Made by a program: the position numbers and the translations under genes
NCBI GenBank assembly: GCA_049241565.1
Contig: JBMLQL010000030.1
Location: 62,001 to 126,000 of the forward strand
Direction of reading: 5' to 3'
DNA: 64,000 bases
Source: DZBG01 sp049241565
GTDB lineage: Bacteria; Bdellovibrionota; Bacteriovoracia; Bacteriovoracales; Bacteriovoracaceae
Part shown: in pieces, positions 26,698-35,849 of the stretch
How positions within the stretch are numbered: position 1 is the first letter of the stretch
How the letters are laid out: the number at the start of each line of letters is the position of its first letter
Notes under the pieces: generated by a model
Database searches by the model: none
Seen by the model: only the letters and a program-made list of their open reading frames with translations
Told to the model about the DNA's origin: nothing

Positions 26698-28455
26698 TTA
26701 AGACAAAAAATACTTACGGGACTTTTGAATAATTGAAGCTATGGCGGCCAAAGAAAAGCCGAAAAGAATGGTCATCATCATTCCACCTTGTCCATTATTT
26801 GACGGTGGCTCAATTATTGTCCCACAACTCGCACTCTCCGCCTCATTTTTGCCTGTAGAAGAGGCACTCGCAAGATTCTGTGATTTCTTCACAGAATATG
26901 TAAACGGAGCATCAAGACAACTCCGATTATCAGAACTGACCTGATCTTCGACCAAATACCCTTCAGAGAGACCCGACATGGCCCCAATGCTCATTGTTAA
27001 AAGATAAGGCCAATCCTTCGTTGAGACAAACTCACTCACCACAGGAAAGGTCATGATCTGATCAAGGGATCTCATCTTTCTTGCATAAACTTCTATCTTA
27101 AATTTGTTATTAGAGACCGTTGATGAAAGAGTAATATTTTTTGAAAAATCAAAAATGGGCATTAACGTAGAGGCATCTTCTAAAGGAAGATTATCTGGAA
27201 TAGATAAATCTCTACTCATAAATCGAAGCGGCTCTCTTGGAAGGAAAGTCTTTACCCCATCTTGCCTCGTCACCACTAGATGCATATCCAGTGGAGAACC
27301 AATCTGAGTCACATTGAGGCCAAGCTTTAAAAAAGGTGAACTTAATCCAGACAGCGAGAGGTCCGTGTAGTCAGCAATGATCTCATCTACTTTTTGATAA
27401 GAGGTGAGAGGTATTTCAGAGCTAAGGACAACTCCCATCATCGATTGCTGATTTAAGGAATTACCTGCATTATGGTTAAAAATGTCATAGCTTTCTTTAG
27501 GTGATTCAATTTTTCCTGCAAAATAATCTACTGGAACAGAAGTACTACATTTAATGCTAATTGTTCCCACATCTTCCGTTTCACCATAGGACAGGTGAAT
27601 GGGTTGAGGTAATCCTTGGTCTTGCTCAGAGCAACCTTGAAAAAAGCTACCGACAAATTTTCCAGGACAAAAATTTGACTGAACAGAACGATACTCAAAA
27701 GAAATATTGCCTCCACTCTTCAGGGGAGTTGTGTAAAGATAATAAGTTTTATCAGGAAGAAGACCTGTGAGGACAAATGATCCATTTTCTTCTGTGATCG
27801 TTGACGATTGAACTGAACCATCAACAGCAGAGAAAGCGATCACATGGACACCAAAAACACCTATGTTTTGGCCACCGGCCACTCTCCCTTGAATGACATG
27901 AGGAGAGCCATCATACTTTGCACGAACACCACTTTTATCATCTTCAGAGGTTGTGGCCTGTCCGCGAAAGGCACTATAAAACATTGTTGATTCTAGAACT
28001 TCTGAGTGGGAAAGACCTACAAAATGTCCTAGTTCATGAGTGAGAACATCCCCAAGATAAACAGTAGAACCTAAAGTGTCAGAAGGGATTGTGGTAAAAG
28101 TATAATTTCTTTCATTAAGAATAATATCCGCTTGGGTAATATTCCCACTAGTCCCATAAGTAATCTGCGTGACACCGACAACACCAGGACCAAAGACATC
28201 AGTATTCTGCGAGAAAATAAGATTGTTGTTAGAGCCACCATTGAGATAAATTTTTGCATTCGAATGTGGATTCCACTGATTCAATGAATTCTGAAGAATT
28301 GATTGGGTACTGGCACCTGATAAGGATTTTGAATTATTGTTGATTCGAATGTTCAACGAGTTCGAGGGCCAGAATAGATCTTGCCCAGAATCAGATTTAT
28401 TAGATGTATGGGCCATTGCCGAGAGAGCAATAACCAAGATCCATAAGATAAACAT
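26698..28455 (-). CDS. Secreted matrixin-like metalloprotease with C-terminal membrane anchor
   Basis: This 585-residue protein starts with a signal peptide (cut near AMA, about residue 15). Residues 20-185 form a matrixin-type (M10) domain with HELGHFVGLSH starting at H140; all three zinc histidines are present, and STMFYS is placed like a Met-turn. Residues 190-245 resemble a carboxypeptidase-regulatory beta domain (GRVAGGQNIGVFGVHVIAF). The C-terminus has a membrane helix (about 558-577) and a short basic tail, fitting an anchored or sorted protein. The preceding gene also encodes a protein with a C-terminal helix and basic tail. It is likely a surface protease. Confidence 0.7.
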   Translation of the reverse strand: MFILWILVIALSAMAHTSNKSDSGQDLFWPSNSLNIRINNNSKSLSGASTQSILQNSLNQWNPHSNAKIYLNGGSNNNLIFSQNTDVFGPGVVGVTQITYGTSGNITQADIILNERNYTFTTIPSDTLGSTVYLGDVLTHELGHFVGLSHSEVLESTMFYSAFRGQATTSEDDKSGVRAKYDGSPHVIQGRVAGGQNIGVFGVHVIAFSAVDGSVQSSTITEENGSFVLTGLLPDKTYYLYTTPLKSGGNISFEYRSVQSNFCPGKFVGSFFQGCSEQDQGLPQPIHLSYGETEDVGTISIKCSTSVPVDYFAGKIESPKESYDIFNHNAGNSLNQQSMMGVVLSSEIPLTSYQKVDEIIADYTDLSLSGLSSPFLKLGLNVTQIGSPLDMHLVVTRQDGVKTFLPREPLRFMSRDLSIPDNLPLEDASTLMPIFDFSKNITLSSTVSNNKFKIEVYARKMRSLDQIMTFPVVSEFVSTKDWPYLLTMSIGAMSGLSEGYLVEDQVSSDNRSCLDAPFTYSVKKSQNLASASSTGKNEAESASCGTIIEPPSNNGQGGMMMTILFGFSLAAIASIIQKSRKYFLS

Positions 28456-28489
28456 TCCACTCCGTCGAAATGCAACATTTCACAAAAAA

Positions 28490-29215
28490 CTACAGCTGAC
28501 GACGACGCCAAACTGAGACAACACCTAGAGCGGCCAGTACTCCGACTAACCACCAGACTTGCCCAACCGATGTCTCTTCACTATCTTCGGTCTTTTCTGA
28601 AGTAGCCGCAACCTTACGGAAATTGCCTACCTCCCCTTCACTGACTGAGGCAATTGATCTGGAAGGAGTCTCATTTTCGATACCCATACCTGAGCGAACA
28701 ACTTTAAGATTCTCGCCCTTTATCTTTCTTATCATTTTTTCAAAATCAATATATTTCGTTTGTCCAAGACCTGCATGAGAGGGGAAGAGCTTATTAATAA
28801 GAAATTTCTCTTCACCATATTTCACAATATGAAATGTCCCTAGAGCAAGATTCATTCCCCAAAAACGGTTATTCACATTTTTCACCATCAAAACCACAGG
28901 TGTACCAATCATTAAATCTGGAACACCCTCGACTTTCACCGCACGATCGGTCAGAGTTCCTCCAGGATAGTGAATAATAACTTCGTTATTTCGGAACACA
29001 TCAGTTTGAAGACCGTGCTCTTTATCTACTTGAAAATGCATTTGAGTCGCGACCATGCCATCCTCCAGAACAATAGATTCCTTTTTAAGGAAATGGCCAA
29101 CGAGAATACCATCTGAATGTTTAATCTGATCCTCTAAGGGTTGAGGCATAAATAGTGTCGCCGACACTTGGGTCGAGAAAAGTGTAAGCAAAGCAATGAA
29201 TGGTAGTCGAAACAT
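28490..29215 (-). CDS. Secreted protein with C-terminal membrane anchor, partner of matrixin gene
   Basis: This 241-residue protein has a signal peptide (cut near VSA, about residue 19), a beta-rich body and a C-terminal helix followed by WRRRQL. This three-part tail (small linker, hydrophobic helix, basic cluster) resembles the sorting-signal class found in several Gram-negative phyla. The body (HFQVDKEHGLQTDVFR and later VMVKNVNNRFWG) belongs to no family I can name. GGGAG precedes the ATG. It is 34 bp upstream of the matrixin-like gene with the same orientation, so co-expression is likely. Confidence 0.55.
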   Translation of the reverse strand: MFRLPFIALLTLFSTQVSATLFMPQPLEDQIKHSDGILVGHFLKKESIVLEDGMVATQMHFQVDKEHGLQTDVFRNNEVIIHYPGGTLTDRAVKVEGVPDLMIGTPVVLMVKNVNNRFWGMNLALGTFHIVKYGEEKFLINKLFPSHAGLGQTKYIDFEKMIRKIKGENLKVVRSGMGIENETPSRSIASVSEGEVGNFRKVAATSEKTEDSEETSVGQVWWLVGVLAALGVVSVWRRRQL

Positions 29216-29279
29216 GAGAAACTCCCTTAATCTTACTGATCTTGTCGGATTAAGGGGATTAAAACTTGAGCTTTTTAGA

Positions 29280-31904
29280 TTAGTTTAAGTTCTTAAGATT
29301 TATGGCCTTCTCAGTAAAATGAAGCTCTTTTGAGGCCAGCTCCTTGAAAAAAGGATGAGGATCGATCACAACAATCGTATTTCCCAGTGGTAAAAGATCT
29401 CTAAGAAATTTCCCCATACGGACCAAGTCCTGCTCTGAAAGTCCAAAGGAGAGATTTTCAAAAATAATCATCGTATTCTCAAGGGATTTAAGAAGTTTTG
29501 AGAGCAAATAAATTCTCTGCTTTTCCCCACCTGATAATGAATTCACCTGACGATCTAGGGAAAGGTAATCAATATTGAGAATTTTGAGGTACTCCCAGAT
29601 ACGACGATATTTTGGTGTTAATTGAATCTTTCCTAAAACTTGCGATAGAGGAAGATTATAGGCCTCGGCCACGGTCATTGTTCCGTCAGAGATATTGGCA
29701 TAAAGAGGTTTAATCTTCATTCCTCGGCAGTCCTCGCATTCAAGGATAATATCTTCAAGATATTGCATCTCGATCACAAGATGCCCTTTTCCCTCACAGC
29801 GTGGACACATTCCTAACTCAGAATTAGAGGAGAAATGCCCTTCTTTAAGTCCCATGCTTTTAGACACCGGAAGTTTTAAAAAATGTTTTCTAATAGCAGG
29901 TGCAAATTCAGTGATCGTTCCTACTGTTGATCTAGAAGTAAAACGATTAAGATTTGAAGCCACCACTACAATATTTTGAAGGTGCTGTATCCCTTTTACT
30001 TGTTTAACTAAAAATTTCTCATCAACAAGATAGTCACCTTCAATTTTTTTAGAAATTGTATTGGCCATGATCTTTATCAGACATGATGTCTTACCAGTTC
30101 CAGATGCTCCATTAACCCAAGTCATCTCACCCAAAGGTATTTTGAAATCAGGATATTTTTTGCCATAAATTTCAGGATTTAAAACTTCTATGTATTGCTC
30201 TTTAGGAGATTTAAATTTTTTAAGATTGAGATCACTTTTATCGATAACCTGAGAGTCTAGGAATTTTTTAGGTTTACCTTGATAAATTAACTCCCCACCA
30301 TTCTTCCCTGATTCTGGCCCCATAACGACTAACTCATCACAAGCACTTTGAATTTGTTTTGAGTGATCAATGACAATAACCGTATTTCCTTGATCGATAA
30401 TTTTTCTAATTCCCTGAAGGACTTGCTCTTGTTCTTTTTCACCTAAACCAAGGCTTGGTTCATCGAGAACAAAGAGAGCGTCTGTTCCTTTAAAAGAAAG
30501 ATACTTAATAAGAAGAAGACGCTGATACTCTCCTGCCGAAAGAGACTTGGCCTTTCTTAAAAGAGGTAGATGTCCAAGTCCTAGTTTGAAAGCAAGCTCA
30601 AGCTTCTCTTCCGTATCTCGATAAAGCTGCTCTTCATGAGATATTGTTGAATGGGCCTTCTTGAAAACATCAAGCCCTTCTGCAATAGTTAATTTCATTA
30701 GTTCAGAGAGTGCTGTTTGATTTTTATTTATCTGAACCCAGTAATGGTTTATATCTTGATTTAAACGAGTCCCTTCACAGACATCACAAAGTTCTTCTTT
30801 TTGAAGATTACGAATATAAACTCTGACAGAGGGTTTATATCTTTTTGAATCAAGATAACTAAGAAGTTCCGTATACCCCTCGTACTTGCCTTCGCCTTCA
30901 TAGACTAATTTAGTAAATTCTTTAGGGAGTTTTTTAATAGGCTCATCGAGTGAGATCTTTTTCTTTTTTAAAATCTTAATCAGTTCAAGATAGAAAAACT
31001 CGAAGGGAGCATAACGAAGAAGGCGAAGTCCTCCTTCATTAACGGATAGGTCTTTTTCAATTAGCTTTTCATCATCATAAATAAGATTGGCGCCAAACCC
31101 ATTACAAGTCTGACAGGCACCAAGAGCATTGTAGGGAGAAAAGGCACTGACACTGGCCACAGGATGAGAGTGAAAATCACATTCAGGGCATTTCTTATCA
31201 TTATGATAGGTATAAGGAGTAAGCTTTTTCTGACCTTCTTTAAAAAGCTGAAGTGAGCCGCGGTAATGGTGCAGCTTTAACTCTTTCCATTTGGCTTCGA
31301 GATTTTCCATTTTATCCGCTTTAAAACGCAAGAGTTCCCACCAATCATCTTCTTTTTCAAAGGAGCGAATCGATTTTCCATCAAAGCTTCTCGAAGGAAT
31401 CACTTCACCCATGATGCCGCCATATTCATCTTTATGAATAAGAACATGGAAAACACCTTCAAGCTTCCCTTTAAGAAGTTGCTTGAGTTGTTCATCCACC
31501 GTGATCGTTGAAAGGAGAATTTTATGAGAAGGACAGTATTCTTTTGAATAACTATAAAACAAGGCCTGCAAAGAATCAGTGAGCCTCATCACATCCGAGA
31601 CGACAGAACGAGACCCCATCACAGGATTAATTTGAGGGAGCCCAAAAACAGGAAGAACAGGAAAGATACGATCTACATCAACAGCAGAAGGACGATCTGA
31701 GAAAAATTTAAGTGAATTTGGAAATGAATTAAGAAATCGTCTCTTTGATTCTGCCATTAACGTATGGAAGGCCAGAGAAGTTTTTCCAGATCCAGAAGGC
31801 CCAGCAAAACAAATAAGTTTTTTTAGAGGTAAATCAAGGGAGACGTTCTTTAAATTATGAACTCTCGCTCCACGAATCTCGATATGATCAACTTTTCCAC
31901 TCAT
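29280..31904 (-). CDS. UvrA-family ABC ATPase, UvrA paralogue
   Basis: This 874-residue protein has two UvrA-type ABC ATPase halves. Walker A motifs are GPSGSGKTS (35-43) and GASGTGKTS (near 600). Signature motifs are LSAGEYQRL and LSGGEKQRI. Zinc-type cysteine pairs (CPEC/CQTC and CPRC/CEDC) are kept. UvrA finds DNA damage in nucleotide excision repair. This form is shorter than typical UvrA of about 940 residues and diverges in many inter-motif regions, so it is more likely a UvrA2-like paralogue, perhaps for resistance or atypical damage, than the housekeeping UvrA. It follows rpsI by 95 bp with a hairpin between. No clear ribosome-binding site precedes the ATG. Confidence 0.8.
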   Translation of the reverse strand: MSGKVDHIEIRGARVHNLKNVSLDLPLKKLICFAGPSGSGKTSLAFHTLMAESKRRFLNSFPNSLKFFSDRPSAVDVDRIFPVLPVFGLPQINPVMGSRSVVSDVMRLTDSLQALFYSYSKEYCPSHKILLSTITVDEQLKQLLKGKLEGVFHVLIHKDEYGGIMGEVIPSRSFDGKSIRSFEKEDDWWELLRFKADKMENLEAKWKELKLHHYRGSLQLFKEGQKKLTPYTYHNDKKCPECDFHSHPVASVSAFSPYNALGACQTCNGFGANLIYDDEKLIEKDLSVNEGGLRLLRYAPFEFFYLELIKILKKKKISLDEPIKKLPKEFTKLVYEGEGKYEGYTELLSYLDSKRYKPSVRVYIRNLQKEELCDVCEGTRLNQDINHYWVQINKNQTALSELMKLTIAEGLDVFKKAHSTISHEEQLYRDTEEKLELAFKLGLGHLPLLRKAKSLSAGEYQRLLLIKYLSFKGTDALFVLDEPSLGLGEKEQEQVLQGIRKIIDQGNTVIVIDHSKQIQSACDELVVMGPESGKNGGELIYQGKPKKFLDSQVIDKSDLNLKKFKSPKEQYIEVLNPEIYGKKYPDFKIPLGEMTWVNGASGTGKTSCLIKIMANTISKKIEGDYLVDEKFLVKQVKGIQHLQNIVVVASNLNRFTSRSTVGTITEFAPAIRKHFLKLPVSKSMGLKEGHFSSNSELGMCPRCEGKGHLVIEMQYLEDIILECEDCRGMKIKPLYANISDGTMTVAEAYNLPLSQVLGKIQLTPKYRRIWEYLKILNIDYLSLDRQVNSLSGGEKQRIYLLSKLLKSLENTMIIFENLSFGLSEQDLVRMGKFLRDLLPLGNTIVVIDPHPFFKELASKELHFTEKAINLKNLN

Positions 31905-31942
31905 GCCAAAGATAATGCCACACTTTCATAGTGGGGAGAAAC

Positions 31943-31970
31943 AACAAAGGCCCCAAAAAGGGGCCTTGTC
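31943..31970 (-). terminator. Hairpin after rpsI, probable terminator
   Basis: AAGGCCCC, AAAAA loop, GGGGCCTT: an 8-bp stem between rpsI and the UvrA-like gene. The tail on the minus strand (TTTGTTGTTT) is T-rich but broken. Its core resembles the lon terminator. Confidence 0.6.
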
Positions 31971-31999
31971 GTATGTATATCGAATATAAAAAATTTCGA

Positions 32000-32401
32000 T
32001 TAACGTTTTGAGAACTGGTAAGACTTTCTCGCACCAGATTTACCGTATTTTTTACGCTCAACTTTACGAGGGTCACGAGTAACAAATCCAGCAGCTTTAA
32101 GTTCGCCACGGAAGTTAGGGTTAACCTTCATAAGGGCACGTGTGATACCAAGACGAATGGCTCCGGCCTGACCTGTAATACCGCCACCTTTAACATTGAT
32201 ATGAAGATCATAAGCATCGTTCATCTTTGTAAGGTTAAGTGGTTGGTAAACGATATAACGAGAAGTTGCCTTCGGGAAATAATCGTTCACATCACGGTGG
32301 TTGATTGTGATTTTTCCGCTTCCTTTAGAAACGTAAACACGTGCAACAGAAGTCTTACGACGACCGATTGTGTGAATATCATAAGTTTTTGCTTTACTCA
32401 T
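32000..32401 (-). CDS. rpsI: 30S ribosomal protein S9
   Basis: This 133-residue protein matches S9: GRRKTSVARVYV near the N-terminus, then NHRDVNDYF, GGGITGQAGAIRLGI in the middle, and the invariant C-terminal ARKSYQFSKR tail that reaches the ribosomal P-site tRNA. Its length is standard. It follows rplM by 17 bp, the classic rplM-rpsI pair, and should share the rplM promoter. Confidence 0.97.
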   Translation of the reverse strand: MSKAKTYDIHTIGRRKTSVARVYVSKGSGKITINHRDVNDYFPKATSRYIVYQPLNLTKMNDAYDLHINVKGGGITGQAGAIRLGITRALMKVNPNFRGELKAAGFVTRDPRKVERKKYGKSGARKSYQFSKR

Positions 32402-32418
32402 ATTGGTATCCTCTTAAA

Positions 32419-32865
32419 TTAAGCTTTGATCTCAAGAACTTCAGGTTTCTGAGCATCGTGAGTATGTGTTGGACCCACGAATACTTTACATTTAGTTAAC
32501 TGTTTGCGACCAAGAGTGTTCTTTGGAAGCATACCTTTAACTGCCTCAAGAATGATATTCTCAGGGTGCTTAGTAAGCATTTCCTTAGCTGTTCTTTTCT
32601 TGATTCCACCAATGTGGTTTGTGTGCCAGAAGTATTCTTTTTCGTCCCACTTCTTACCAGTAAACTTTACTTTTTCTGCATTGATAACAACAACAAAGTC
32701 ACCTGCATCGTTATTTGTACAGAAAGTTGGCTTGTTCTTACCACGAAGAACTGTAGCGATTTCTGTAGCAAGACGACCAACAACTTTATCTGTTGCATCT
32801 ACTACGTACCATTTTTTATTCAGCATATCGGCTTCTTTAAGCGCGAATGACTTTTGCGTAATCAT
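32419..32865 (-). CDS. rplM: 50S ribosomal protein L13
   Basis: This 148-residue protein carries the L13 core: KWYVVDATDKVVGRLATEIA near the N-terminus, NAEKVKFTGKKWDEKEYF, then a KTAKEML-like segment and a HDAQKPEVLEI tail. AGGAAGG lies a few bases before the ATG. It is first of the rplM-rpsI operon, directly after a promoter with a good -35. Confidence 0.97.
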   Translation of the reverse strand: MITQKSFALKEADMLNKKWYVVDATDKVVGRLATEIATVLRGKNKPTFCTNNDAGDFVVVINAEKVKFTGKKWDEKEYFWHTNHIGGIKKRTAKEMLTKHPENIILEAVKGMLPKNTLGRKQLTKCKVFVGPTHTHDAQKPEVLEIKA

Positions 32866-32901
32866 ACTTTACCTTCCTAAATTCACTAAAAAGTTGTTCC
32901 T

Positions 32902-32930
32902 TAAATAGGCTACCGGCGATCATTAGTCAA
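32902..32930 (-). promoter_or_regulatory. Sigma70-type promoter of rplM-rpsI
   Basis: On the minus strand TTGACT (32930-32925), 17 bases, then TATTTA (32907-32902). The predicted start lies about 30 bases before the rplM ATG. The spacing is ideal and both boxes match well. Confidence 0.7.
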
Positions 32931-32941
32931 GAGACTGACAC

Positions 32942-32964
32942 ACCTAATGGCTAAGATATTAGGT
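32942..32964. repeat. Inverted repeat upstream of the rplM promoter
   Basis: ACCTAAT, 9-base spacer, ATTAGGT: perfect 7-bp arms between the tamA stop and the rplM -35 box. No T-run follows on either strand, so an operator or weak hairpin is as likely as a terminator. Confidence 0.4.
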
Positions 32965-32993
32965 ACGGCAGCTCACTTCTTCTAGGGTACGGG

Positions 32994-35849
32994 TTAGAAG
33001 AAGCCAATTGACACATGGAAGCGTCCGGGGGACTCTAATGTACCATCAGCGTTCTTCTTTCTCAAGAGCTTTATACCATAGTCAAAATCTAGGGTTCCTA
33101 CGGGTGTGAGAATTTTGAAACTTATTCCAGCCGCTTGGCGTAACTCACCTAAATCAAATGAATCGACAAAGACGCGCCCTGAGTCAAGAAAGACCCCGGC
33201 CATAATTGAGTCATTAATAAAGAAGCGAGGTTCGATTTTGAGATTGGCCATATAGGCCTGATCTTGAACTCGTGCCTCGGTGATATCTCGGCCGTCAGGA
33301 AGCCTATTGATCTCTTCATCACTAAATCCTCTGACCTGATCCATTCCAGTTAATCGGAAGACTTTGATATTGGGAATGTATCCTTTAGTCAAAACCTGGC
33401 CATCTTCAACCTCTGGAGCACCCATGCTATCAGTCCGCTCTTCTCTTGCTAAGTTTTGTTGAAGTCCACCCACCAGTGAGATCGCAAGAACTCCTCTTGG
33501 AAGATCAAAAGGGATATAAAAACGATTTCTTGAAACAAGTTTATAGTAATTCACGATCAGGTCATCGTTAGATTGCGAAAGAAAATAAGGGTTCGCGAAT
33601 TCAACGGACATATTAAAGAAAGCCCCACTGGTAGGGTTAAGTGGATTGTTACGAAGATCCCAAGTAAAACTTGGTGTAATCGCACCAATGGTAAAACTTC
33701 CGTTATCTCTCTCCTCAGTTGCATCAAACTGATTGATACGCTCAAATTGATAACGAAGAGATGAGGAAGTATTGCGACTAAACTGTCTTGTAAGTGTGGT
33801 ACTGTATCGCTGAATATCAGCATCAAAAGAGTAGAATCTTTTTCTTTGGAGAGCAGCTCCCAAACCAAGGTCAATTTGTGTATCAAACAGATCCCCTTGA
33901 GTGTAATTGATGGCTGTTTGATACTCGAGAAGCTTTTTCTCTTCTTTGCGGCGTCTGGGGTCGAGTGTCTGATAAGTAATACGTTGATTGACCTGTCCTC
34001 TTAAACTGATTCCTCGATTAAGGCCGCCAAGATTATTATACGAAATCGTCCCGGCAAGCTTGGCCCCGATATCAGATCTAAATCCTGGAGCTAATTCAAC
34101 TAACCCATACTCACGTTCAGAAAGTCTCACCACGAGATCAGTTGTGCTGTCTGATGAATTATGACGAACAGGATTAACGTTAACAGTGTTAAAAAGTCCG
34201 GTCGAAGAGATAGCAAGCTCCAGATCTCGTGTCTTTTGAGGAGTTATGATATCACCACTTTCAAACTGAACTTTTTTCTCTAAGACTCGCTTTTTTGTAC
34301 GCTGATTACCAAGAAAGATTATTCTGTTCAATCTTACTAATGGGCCTGGATTAATGGCAAAATTCAAGTTAACCGACTCACCGTTTTTTTCATAAACGAC
34401 TAGAGACTCATTATTTGAATTTGTTACCTCTGCAAAATAATAACCTTTCTCTTGGAAATAAGTCGCAACTCGTCTTATATCGTCTGCGAAAGTAATGGGA
34501 TTAAAGGCCATTCCTGGCTTGTTATTAAGCTGAGAAATCAAATCATCTTCATCCATTTTCGGAATGCCACTGAAGGTAAGTTTTTGAACATAGACTCTCT
34601 TATTTTCATTTATGATATACTCAACTTGCGCCTTAGACTTATCAGGGGAAAATTGAGTCAACGGACCTTTTATGTCTACTCTGACGAAGCCATTCTTAAT
34701 GTATTCCGTTTTTAAGACTTCGACAAAATACCTAACATACTCCTCATCATAAAAATCAAGAGAGGCCAGTTCGTAAGCCTTCTCTTTATAAAGGTCTTGA
34801 ATCTCTTTGTTTGAAAAATAATTGTTTCCAACAAAACTTATATTTGATTGCCGAGTTTTGAAGGTTTCATGAACTGTAATTTCAGTCGCTTCGACCTGTT
34901 CGTTATACCTGTTTTTGAAGGTATCAGGTTTGACATCCACTTTAACATTTAAAAATGCTCGTGTTCGATAATGAGAAATGAGCTCGGATTTAATAATAGA
35001 TTCTGTCAGTGGTCTCTTATATCTACGGTAGAGATCTTTAATTAACATTAAAAGGTCTTCACGATTTTCTCTGGCGATTCCTTTAAAACGATATGTATAG
35101 AGAGTATCGTCTAAAACGTTTAATTCTAAATTAACTCTATCCTTTTTTTGATTAAGATCGTATTCAAAATTGAGAACATAATAACCATAATCAAAAAGCT
35201 CGCGTTGAGCTTCATCTATCGCCTGTTTAAAAACATTAATCTCAAATGGCTTTTTGTATAGAGGTATTAATTTATCTTTGATGAACTGTTCAACAAAGAT
35301 GGATTTTGTTTTAGGAACAACTTTAACAAACAATCTCGGTTTATTAAGAATAATTTCAAGAAAAATCACAATTCTATCATCTATCGTTTTGTACTTCTCA
35401 TTGATAGTGGCACGGGGATATCCACTTTGTTCTAATTTTTCTTTTAATACAGACAACGCTGTTCTGTACTTTGTTTCTTCAAAGAACTGGCCCTCTTTCA
35501 TCGGAAACAAAGAATAGGCATCTCCCATATAGGATTGATCTACAAATCCAATATTGATCTCTTTAATGATACTTTTAAGTTCAATGTTAATCATCAGCTG
35601 ATACTTCTGATTATTTTCTGTCAGTCTATAGGTGAAGGCTTTATACCCCCCATCTGTCGCCACTAGTTTTAAAGTATCTTTAAGGTGGACAATGCTTCGA
35701 TAATGCCCAACCAAATTATTAAATCGTTGCTCTCGCCATTTACATTCAGGAGATTCCTTGCAAATAACGAGAACGTCGGTCAGATCAAAGCCAGCGGCTA
35801 ATGAGATTGATGAAAACAGAATAAGGAAAAAAGCTGCGATCAACTTCAT
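32994..35849 (-). CDS. tamA: Omp85-family outer-membrane assembly protein, TamA-like
   Basis: This 951-residue protein has a signal peptide (about 1-18), a long run of POTRA-like repeats to about residue 590 (motifs such as ISFVGNNYFSNKEIQDLY and IIFLGNQRTKKRVLEKKV), then a 16-strand-type barrel ending in RFHVSIGFF. VRGF near 838-841 is the Omp85 signature that locks the barrel. The family inserts proteins into the outer membrane. Direct coupling to a TamB-like gene (4-bp ATGA overlap) favours TamA over BamA. The chain is much longer than enterobacterial TamA of about 580 residues, mainly because of extra POTRA-like repeats. Confidence 0.82.
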   Translation of the reverse strand: MKLIAAFFLILFSSISLAAGFDLTDVLVICKESPECKWREQRFNNLVGHYRSIVHLKDTLKLVATDGGYKAFTYRLTENNQKYQLMINIELKSIIKEINIGFVDQSYMGDAYSLFPMKEGQFFEETKYRTALSVLKEKLEQSGYPRATINEKYKTIDDRIVIFLEIILNKPRLFVKVVPKTKSIFVEQFIKDKLIPLYKKPFEINVFKQAIDEAQRELFDYGYYVLNFEYDLNQKKDRVNLELNVLDDTLYTYRFKGIARENREDLLMLIKDLYRRYKRPLTESIIKSELISHYRTRAFLNVKVDVKPDTFKNRYNEQVEATEITVHETFKTRQSNISFVGNNYFSNKEIQDLYKEKAYELASLDFYDEEYVRYFVEVLKTEYIKNGFVRVDIKGPLTQFSPDKSKAQVEYIINENKRVYVQKLTFSGIPKMDEDDLISQLNNKPGMAFNPITFADDIRRVATYFQEKGYYFAEVTNSNNESLVVYEKNGESVNLNFAINPGPLVRLNRIIFLGNQRTKKRVLEKKVQFESGDIITPQKTRDLELAISSTGLFNTVNVNPVRHNSSDSTTDLVVRLSEREYGLVELAPGFRSDIGAKLAGTISYNNLGGLNRGISLRGQVNQRITYQTLDPRRRKEEKKLLEYQTAINYTQGDLFDTQIDLGLGAALQRKRFYSFDADIQRYSTTLTRQFSRNTSSSLRYQFERINQFDATEERDNGSFTIGAITPSFTWDLRNNPLNPTSGAFFNMSVEFANPYFLSQSNDDLIVNYYKLVSRNRFYIPFDLPRGVLAISLVGGLQQNLAREERTDSMGAPEVEDGQVLTKGYIPNIKVFRLTGMDQVRGFSDEEINRLPDGRDITEARVQDQAYMANLKIEPRFFINDSIMAGVFLDSGRVFVDSFDLGELRQAAGISFKILTPVGTLDFDYGIKLLRKKNADGTLESPGRFHVSIGFF

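Noticed and set aside
32504..32908. A 134-codon plus-strand open frame antisense to rplM.
   Set aside because: It mirrors a certain ribosomal gene and has no family motif; it is a shadow of rplM.
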